This document shows, one piece after another, positions 1-5,705 of a stretch of 12,339 nucleotides of DNA; position 1 is the first letter of the stretch; the number at the start of each line of letters is the position of its first letter. The DNA comes from Novosphingobium sp. (GTDB lineage Bacteria > Pseudomonadota > Alphaproteobacteria > Sphingomonadales > Sphingomonadaceae), in contig JAJTFU010000063.1 of NCBI GenBank assembly GCA_021299075.1, positions 1 through 12,339 of the forward strand, given 5' to 3'. The position numbers and the translations under genes were made by a program. The notes beneath the pieces were generated by a model. It made no database searches. It was given only the letters and a program-made list of their open reading frames with translations, and was not told the origin of the DNA.

Positions 1-512
1 TCCCGACCATCACCAGGGCGCCGCCACCGCCTGCGGTTGCCGCCAGCCCCGCGCCAGGCGCTTCACCGAAAATGGCGCCCGATCCCGGCCCCGCCCCCGG
101 AGCGCCCAAGACCTTGGCCCAGCCGCCCGCGCGGTTTGCCTGGCCGGTCAAGGGCGAGATCCGCCGTGATTTTGTCGCGCGCGGCGGAAGCAAGGCCTTC
201 CATGACGGAATCGACATCAAGGCTGACAAGGGCACCGCTGCCCGCGCCGCTGCCGCCGGGACGGTGATCTACGCCGCGCAGGGGCCGAAGGAATATGGCC
301 TGACCGTGATCATCCATCACGGTGGACGCTGGACCACGACCTATTCCTTCCTCGACAAGATCACGGTCAAGGATGGTGACAAGGTCAAGGCCGGCGAACG
401 CGTCGGGCTGGTGGGCGAGACCGGGCTGGCGACCGAACCGCAGCTCCACTTCGAAGTCCGGCGGAACCGCGTCGCGCTCGATCCGGTTAAGTACCTGCCG
501 AAAGCAGACTAG
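1..512 (+). CDS. LytM/M23-domain protein, NlpD-like, 5' end missing
   Basis: The reading frame is open from base 3 with no stop upstream, so the gene begins outside the window and about 169 C-terminal residues are visible. A Pro/Ala-rich linker precedes a LytM (peptidase M23) domain that opens with FAWPVKGEI. Zinc-ligand positions of the family are kept: His in HDGID (codon 201-203), its Asp (213-215), and the last His of QLHFEV (447-449). Two catalytic His positions are changed: YAHL reads YSFL (Phe codon 348-350) and the first His of HLH is Gln (441-443). The end, DPVKYLP, is typical of NlpD-like proteins. Degenerate LytM proteins such as EnvC and NlpD usually activate cell-wall amidases rather than cut peptidoglycan, so a periplasmic or outer-membrane role in septum or wall remodelling is inferred. 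ATG at 72 is in frame but is probably internal, because it falls inside the linker. Confidence 0.85.
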   Translation, partial: PTITRAPPPPAVAASPAPGASPKMAPDPGPAPGAPKTLAQPPARFAWPVKGEIRRDFVARGGSKAFHDGIDIKADKGTAARAAAAGTVIYAAQGPKEYGLTVIIHHGGRWTTTYSFLDKITVKDGDKVKAGERVGLVGETGLATEPQLHFEVRRNRVALDPVKYLPKAD

Positions 513-534
513 CCGACCGCAACAAATAAAGCGC

Positions 535-565
535 TTGACCCTGACATGATGTAAAGGTGCAGACG
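535..565 (+). promoter_or_regulatory. MerR/CueR-type copper operator-promoter of copA
   Basis: A -35-like TTGACC (535-540) overlaps the left arm of a 21-base dyad at 538-558. The arms are ACCCTGACA and TGTAAAGGT around a 3-base centre, with 7 of 9 positions complementary. The ACC...GGT span of 21 bases is the geometry of CueR/HmrR operators, where the activator untwists an overlong 19-base spacer. A 19-base spacer here puts the -10 at about 560-565, which is a poor match (CAGACG), so the exact -10 is uncertain. The site lies 37 bases before copA. A ribosome-binding AGGAG (581-585) is 9 bases before the ATG. CueR is encoded just downstream of copA, so it would also control its own expression. 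Confidence 0.75.
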
Positions 566-594
566 ACCCAGCGTCATCGCAGGAGTCGAATCAC

Positions 595-2940
595 ATGACG
601 CAGCACCACAACTGCCACGCGCACCCCGCCCCAGCCGCCGATGCCGGGCACAGCCACCTGGTCCACGATCCCGTTTGCGGGATGACCGTTGATCCGCACA
701 AGTCGCCCCACCATGCCCAGGTTGACGGGCAGGACTGGCATTTCTGCAGTGCCGGATGCCAGACCAAGTTCATCGCCGATCCGCAGCGCTACCTTGAACC
801 GCAGCCGGAAGTGGCGGTGCCGGAAGGGACGATGTGGACCTGCCCGATGCATCCCGAAGTGCGGCAGGATCATGCTGGCCCCTGCCCGATCTGCGGCATG
901 GCACTGGAACCGGAACTGGTGACCGCCGACAGCGGACCGAGTCCGGAGCTGGCGGACATGACCCGGCGCTTCTGGATCGCCCTGGCGCTCACGCTCCCCG
1001 TCTTCGTGCTGGAAATGGGCAGCCACCTGTTCCCTGCGCTGCATCACCTGGTACCGATGGAGCGCTCGATCTGGATCCAGCTCGTGCTGGCTACGCCGGT
1101 GGTGCTGTGGGCCGGCTGGCCGTTCTTCGAGCGCGGCTGGGCCTCGCTCAAGACCCGCAACCTCAACATGTTTACGCTAATTGCCATGGGGACCGCCGTC
1201 GCATGGAGCTATAGCATCGTCGCCACGCTCGCACCGGGCCTGTTCCCGCCGGCCTTCCGCGCCGACGACGGAACTGTCGCGGTCTATTTTGAGGCGGCGG
1301 CGGTGATCACGGTGCTCGTGCTGCTGGGCCAGGTGCTCGAACTGCGGGCGCGCGAACGCACTTCCGGCGCGATCAAGGCGCTGCTGAACCTGGCGCCCAA
1401 GACCGCCCGCCGCATGCTGCCCGGCGGCGAGGACGAGGAAGTCCCACTTGAGCAGATCATGGTCGGTGACCGGTTACGCGTGCGCCCGGGCGAAAAGGTC
1501 CCGGTCGATGGCACGGTCGAAGACGGCCGCTCCGCGCTTGATGAAGCCATGGTCACCGGTGAAGCCATGCCGGTCGCCAAGGCAAAGGGCGATACGGTCA
1601 TCGGCGGAACCCTGAACCAGACCGGCGCGCTGGTGATCACGGCCACCAAGGTTGGCCGCGATACGATGCTGTCGCGGATCGTGCAGATGGTCGCCGAAGC
1701 GCAACGCTCGCGCGCGCCGATCCAGCGCATGGCCGATCAGGTCGCCGGCTGGTTTGTCCCGGCGGTCATCGCGGTTGCGGTACTGGCGTTTGCCGGCTGG
1801 TCGCTGTGGGGCCCGGAGCCGCGCTTCGCCCACGGCCTGGTTGCGGCAGTGGCCGTACTGATCATCGCCTGTCCCTGTGCCCTGGGGCTGGCCACGCCAA
1901 TGTCGATCATGGTCGGCATCGGCCGCGGCGCCGGGCAAGGCGTGCTGATCCGCAATGCCGAAGCGCTCGAACGGCTGGAGAAGGTCGATACCCTGGTGGT
2001 CGACAAGACCGGCACCCTGACCGAAGGCCACCCGGTGGTGACCGCGATCGTGCCGGTGCCGGGCCAGTCTGACGAGCAGCTGCTCCGCCTGGCCGCAGCG
2101 GTTGAGCGTGCGTCCGAGCATCCGCTGGCCCAGGCGATTGTCGCGGCAGCACGGCAGCGGGGCATCGCCCTGCCCGAAGTTGCCGACTTCGATTCGCCGA
2201 CCGGGCGCGGCGCGATCGGCACGGTTGATGGCCAGCGGATCGTGCTCGGCAATGCCGCCTTCCTGCACGAGCACGGTGTGGTCACCAAGGCCTTTGCCGC
2301 GACGGCCGAACAGCACCGCCGCGACGGCGCGACGGCGATCTTCGTCACCGTGGATGGCCAGCCGGCAGGGATCATCGCGATCGCCGATCCGATCAAGCCG
2401 ACCACGCCCGCCGCGCTGGCCGCGCTGCAGCAGGAAGGCCTGCGGATCGTGATGCTGACCGGTGACAACCGCACCACGGCCGAGGCCATTGCCGCCAGGC
2501 TGGGCATCCGTGAGGTTGAGGCCGAAGTGCTGCCCGACGAAAAGGCCGCCGTGGTTGCGCGCCTGCGCAGCGAAGGCCGGATCGTCGCCATGGCCGGTGA
2601 CGGCGTCAACGATGCCCCGGCGCTGGCCGCCGCCGATGTCGGCATCGCGATGAGCACCGGATCGGACATCGCGATCGAGAGCGCCGGCGTTACTCTGCTC
2701 CAGGGCGATCTGGGCGGGATTGTCCGGGCGCGGCGGCTCAGCCGGGCAACGATGGCGAATATCCGCCAGAACCTGGTCTTTGCTTTTGCCTACAACGCGG
2801 CAGGTGTGCCGGTGGCGGCAGGCTTGCTCTACCCGGTCTTCGGGCTGCTGCTTTCGCCGATGATTGCGGCAGCGGCGATGGCCCTGTCCTCGGTCAGTGT
2901 GGTCAGCAACGCGCTGCGGTTGAATGGAGTGCGGCTGTGA
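595..2940 (+). CDS. copA: Cu+-exporting P1B-type ATPase (YHS + CPMHP N-terminus)
   Basis: This inner-membrane pump uses ATP to export Cu(I) from the cytoplasm. The 781-residue protein starts with a His-rich tail. A YHS metal-binding domain follows (DPVCGM at 25-30, Cys51 and Cys55), then a heavy-metal-binding motif (CPMHP at 83-87, CPICGM at 97-102). The classic CxxC HMA domain is absent. The catalytic core is complete: TGEAMPV with Glu323 (actuator), CPC at 426-428 in the transport helix, the phosphorylated Asp470 in DKTGTLT, SEHPLA with His509 (nucleotide binding) and GDGVND with Asp669 and Asp673. Tyr733-Asn734 and Met762...Ser765-Ser766 in the last two helices are the signature of Cu+-specific P1B-1 pumps. 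The ATG start is backed by AGGAG at 581-585. The stop overlaps the GTG of cueR, so the two genes are likely cotranscribed and translationally coupled. Confidence 0.96.
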   Translation: MTQHHNCHAHPAPAADAGHSHLVHDPVCGMTVDPHKSPHHAQVDGQDWHFCSAGCQTKFIADPQRYLEPQPEVAVPEGTMWTCPMHPEVRQDHAGPCPICGMALEPELVTADSGPSPELADMTRRFWIALALTLPVFVLEMGSHLFPALHHLVPMERSIWIQLVLATPVVLWAGWPFFERGWASLKTRNLNMFTLIAMGTAVAWSYSIVATLAPGLFPPAFRADDGTVAVYFEAAAVITVLVLLGQVLELRARERTSGAIKALLNLAPKTARRMLPGGEDEEVPLEQIMVGDRLRVRPGEKVPVDGTVEDGRSALDEAMVTGEAMPVAKAKGDTVIGGTLNQTGALVITATKVGRDTMLSRIVQMVAEAQRSRAPIQRMADQVAGWFVPAVIAVAVLAFAGWSLWGPEPRFAHGLVAAVAVLIIACPCALGLATPMSIMVGIGRGAGQGVLIRNAEALERLEKVDTLVVDKTGTLTEGHPVVTAIVPVPGQSDEQLLRLAAAVERASEHPLAQAIVAAARQRGIALPEVADFDSPTGRGAIGTVDGQRIVLGNAAFLHEHGVVTKAFAATAEQHRRDGATAIFVTVDGQPAGIIAIADPIKPTTPAALAALQQEGLRIVMLTGDNRTTAEAIAARLGIREVEAEVLPDEKAAVVARLRSEGRIVAMAGDGVNDAPALAAADVGIAMSTGSDIAIESAGVTLLQGDLGGIVRARRLSRATMANIRQNLVFAFAYNAAGVPVAAGLLYPVFGLLLSPMIAAAAMALSSVSVVSNALRLNGVRL

Positions 2941-3323
2941 ATATCGGAGCAGCATCCCGCGCCAGCGGCGTCTCGCAGCGGATGATCCGCCATTACGAGC
3001 AGATCGGGCTCATCCCGGGCGCACCGCGCCGCGACAGCGGCTATCGCGATTACAGCGAGGCCGATGTTCACCGCCTGCGCTTTATCGCCAATGCCCGCGA
3101 CCTGGGCTTTGCGATCAGCGAGATCGGAACCCTGCTGGCGCTATGGTCCGACCAGGACCGCGCCAGCAGCGAGGTGCGCAGCCTGGCCCTGGCCCATGCC
3201 GAGGAACTGGGCCGCAAGGCGCGGGCACTCGAGGCCATGCGCCAGACGCTGCTGACTCTGGCCCAGCAATGCCATGGCGATGATCGCCCGGATTGCCCGA
3301 TCCTCCAGCGACTGGAGGACTAG
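2937..3323 (+). CDS. cueR: Copper-responsive MerR-family regulator
   Basis: This 128-residue transcription factor binds Cu(I) and activates copA-type promoters. The N-terminal winged helix-turn-helix is clear (MNIGAASRASGVSQRMIRHYE, then the GLIP turn and GYRDYSEADV). A long dimerisation helix (about 80-108) follows. The metal loop is C-HGDDRPD-C, with Cys112 and Cys120. Ser77 occupies the position that marks sensors of monovalent ions (Cu+/Ag+) rather than divalent or mercury sensors. All three residues carry the same numbers as in E. coli CueR. The start is a GTG in a GTGA overlap with the copA stop, and the alignment of MNIG with MerR N-termini supports it. The TAG stop at 3321-3323 sits in a CTAG that also holds the stop of the converging P450. 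HmrR is an equally good name in alphaproteobacteria. Confidence 0.94.
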   Translation: MNIGAASRASGVSQRMIRHYEQIGLIPGAPRRDSGYRDYSEADVHRLRFIANARDLGFAISEIGTLLALWSDQDRASSEVRSLALAHAEELGRKARALEAMRQTLLTLAQQCHGDDRPDCPILQRLED

Positions 3324-4643
3324 ACCGGCTTGAAGGTGACCCTGAGCCCGTCCTTGGGCTTGGGGATCGGCCAGGGCTGCCACTGCGGCTCGTAACCGGG
3401 TGCTATAGGCAAAGTGCAGCCCCAGGCACATGTGCGCCCCGCCACCAAACGGGACCCAGGCGTACTTGTGCCGCCCCGCGACCTGATCAGGTGTGAAGCG
3501 CATGGGATCGAACTTGGCCGGCTCGGGCCAGTGCTCTTCTTCCATGTGGACCGCCGCCGGGCTGATGCCAACGGGGGTGCCGGCCGGCACGCGCACGCCC
3601 TTGAAGGTAAAGTCCTTCAGCGCGCGGCGCGGCAGCGAGGGCACCGGCGGGATCAGCCGCAGCGCTTCCTTGAAGGCCATCTCGGTCAGCTCCAGCTTGC
3701 CAAGATCGTCATAGGACAATGGCCGCCCTTCCCCGCCAGTCACGGCCAGGATTTCAGCGCGCAGCTTGTCCTGCCATTCGGGGTTTTTGGCCAGCAGCCA
3801 GACCAGCGAGGTGGCCGAGCTGGTGATCGTGTCATGCGCCGCCATCATCAGGAAGATCATGTGATCGACCACTTCGTCGACCGGCAGCAGGCTGCCATCC
3901 TCGCGCGTGGCGGTGGCGAACTGGCTGAACATGTCCTGGCCGCCGCCAGCCTCACGCCGCTTCAGAGTTTCGCGGGTGAAGTAATCGAGCAGGAACTTGC
4001 GCCCCGCCACACCGCGACCCATCGCGGTGAAGGGCAAGGGCTTGCGCACCACGCCGATCGAGGCCTGGACCATGTCGACGAAGGCCTTGTTGATCGCATC
4101 GGCTTCGGGCCCCAGCGGCACGCCCAGGAAGCTGTCTGCCGCCAGGTCCAGCGTCAGCTGCTTGATCGCCGGATAGAACAGGATTTCCTGCCCGCGCCAT
4201 TCCTCGGCCCGGGCGGAAATCCCGGCGTTGAGCGCGCCCGAATAGTGCCGCATCGGCCCCGGCTTGAAGGCGATCGACAGCGCGCGGCGATCGGCGCGGT
4301 GGTGATCGAAATCGAGCAGCATCAGCCCGCGCGGGAACAGCAGGTCGAGCACCGGGCCCCAGCCCTGTTCGGACGAGAAGATTTTGTCACGATCGAACAG
4401 CACCAGCTCGTTGGCATCGGCGCCGAACATGATCACCCCGCGCCGACCGAAGCTGTTGTTGCGATAGATATCGCCGTACTTGGCGCGCATCCGGTTGCCG
4501 AAGGCGGAGGGGTCCGCCAGCAGTTCCAGCGTATTGCCCAGGATCGGCCAGCCGTCCTCGCCCGGGATATGCGCCAAGGCATCCTTGGGCAGCGACTGGT
4601 TCCAGTGGGTAAACTTCGGAGCTTCGGGTGCAAGCGTGGCCAT
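3320..4643 (-). pseudogene. Cytochrome P450 with C-terminal deletion and frameshift
   Basis: The first 413 codons read as a normal bacterial P450, a heme-thiolate monooxygenase: PGEDGWPILGNT near the N-terminus, I-helix AAHDTIT (His270-Asp271-Thr272), K-helix ExxR (Glu326, Arg329), FDPMRF (378-383), and heme loop FGGGAHMC with ligand Cys406. After LHFAY (Tyr413, codon 3405-3407) the frame no longer looks like a P450. The shifted frame at 3404-3320 immediately reads APGYEPQWQPWPIPKPKDGL..., a typical P450 C-terminus, and stops at 3320. About 18-20 residues of the L-helix region are therefore missing, with a net loss of 3n+2 bases. As it stands, translation would run on to 3141, antisense to cueR, giving about 500 residues with a foreign tail. 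Start: ATG with AAGGA 6 bases upstream. The substrate is unknown and the protein is probably non-functional. A sequencing error is less likely than a real deletion because tens of bases are gone. Confidence 0.8.
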
Positions 4644-4679
4644 GGGTGGTCCTTTGGGCGTTACTGACAGCGATGTAAC

Positions 4680-4695
4680 TTAATCGAACGATTAA
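4680..4695. promoter_or_regulatory. Perfect TetR-style palindrome before the P450 gene
   Basis: TTAATCGAACGATTAA has 7-base inverted arms around AA. It is AT-rich in otherwise GC-rich DNA. It lies 36 bases before the P450 start codon and covers the hemH stop codon (4692-4694). Size, symmetry and the TTAATCG half-site resemble operators of TetR/AcrR-family repressors. No TetR gene is in the window, so the regulator would be encoded elsewhere. It has no T-tract and too short a stem for a convincing terminator. The operator role is inferred from position and symmetry only. Confidence 0.5.
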
Positions 4696-5705
4696 ATCCA
4701 TCCCCCAAGCTCGCGCCGCACCAGCGCCTCGAGCATGGCCATCCCCGCATGCGACGTATTAAGGCAATCGAGCGCGGCAAATTCAAGCCCCCCGGCCTCC
4801 TCAAACACTTCACGCCCGCGGATTGCCAGCTCCTCGCACGTTTCCAGACAGTCGGCCGAGAAGCCCGGCGCAGCGATGGCGAGGCGCTTGATCCCGCCGG
4901 TGGCGAGCGCGGTCAACGTGTCTTCGGTATAGGGCTCCAGCCACTTGGCCCGGCCAAACCGCGACTGGAAGCTGGTTTCGACCCGCAGTTCCGGAAAATC
5001 CGCCTTGAGCGCTTCACCAACCAGCCGGGCGGTCTTGCGGCACTGGCAATGATAGGGATCGCCCATGTGCAGCGTCCGCTCGGGCATGCCGTGGAAGGAC
5101 AGCAGCAGCACTTCCGGCACAAATGGCAGCGCGCGGAGCTGGCGGGCCAGGTCATCGCGCAGCGCGGTGATGTGCAGCGGATCGTCGTAATATGGCGGCA
5201 CGGTGCGGGTGCTGGGCTGCCAGCGCATGGCCGCCAGCTGCTTGCCCAGTTCGTCGATCACCGTCGCCGTCGTTGCGCCCGAATATTGCGGATAGAGCGG
5301 AGCGACGAGGATCCGCTCGCAGCCCGCCGCCTTCATTTCGGCGAGGACCTTGCCCATCGCCGGATTGCCATAGCGCATCGCCCAACGGACCGTGATACCC
5401 CGGCCGAGCTGTTCCTGCAGCGCTTCGGCCTGGGCCTTGGTGATGCTGGCGAGCGGTGAGCCATCCGGGCCCCAGACCTGCGCATAGGCATGGGCCGATT
5501 TCTTCGGCCGGACATTGAGGATGATCCCGTTGAGGATCGGCCACCAGACCAGCTTAGGAATCTCCACAACGCGCGGGTCCGACAGGAATTCCTTGAGATA
5601 GCGGCGAACGGCCTTGGGCGTCGGCGCATCGGGCGTGCCAAGGTTGACCAAAAGCACGCCAACCTTCGGCGCGACGACAGGCGGGTGGCCGGCAGGCAGG
5701 TTCAT
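4692..5705 (-). CDS. hemH: Ferrochelatase
   Basis: HemH inserts Fe2+ into protoporphyrin IX, the last step of protoheme synthesis. It is a cytoplasmic or membrane-associated enzyme. The 337-residue length is normal. The N-terminal GVLLVNLGTPDAP opens the fold, followed by RYGNPAM, APLYPQYSGATTATV, the metal-binding LSFHGMPER with His205, GDPYHCQCRKTA, TSFQSRFGRAKWLEPYTEDTL, and the catalytic Glu288 in FSADCLETCEEL. The C-terminus DCLNTSHAGM is also typical. The ATG overlaps the stop of the molybdenum hydroxylase gene in an ATGA, so it is read from the same message as mrp. The downstream P450 is a heme protein, but a direct functional link is only inferred. Confidence 0.97.
   Translation of the reverse strand: MNLPAGHPPVVAPKVGVLLVNLGTPDAPTPKAVRRYLKEFLSDPRVVEIPKLVWWPILNGIILNVRPKKSAHAYAQVWGPDGSPLASITKAQAEALQEQLGRGITVRWAMRYGNPAMGKVLAEMKAAGCERILVAPLYPQYSGATTATVIDELGKQLAAMRWQPSTRTVPPYYDDPLHITALRDDLARQLRALPFVPEVLLLSFHGMPERTLHMGDPYHCQCRKTARLVGEALKADFPELRVETSFQSRFGRAKWLEPYTEDTLTALATGGIKRLAIAAPGFSADCLETCEELAIRGREVFEEAGGLEFAALDCLNTSHAGMAMLEALVRRELGGWI

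Noticed and set aside
1474..2955. 493-residue minus-strand open frame within copA
   Set aside because: GC-rich codon bias leaves antisense frames open; the copA frame carries every P-type ATPase motif.
3141..3319. C-terminal continuation of the P450 frame into cueR
   Set aside because: The tail after Tyr413 resembles no P450 and is antisense to cueR; it is the product of the frameshift.
3414..4667. 417-residue plus-strand open frame opposite the P450
   Set aside because: It is the antisense shadow of a gene with clear P450 motifs; the translation is His/Gln/Arg-rich with no recognisable domain.
4680..4695. The palindrome as an intrinsic terminator for hemH
   Set aside because: The arms are only 7 bases and AT-rich, the loop is 2 bases and no T-run follows on the minus strand.
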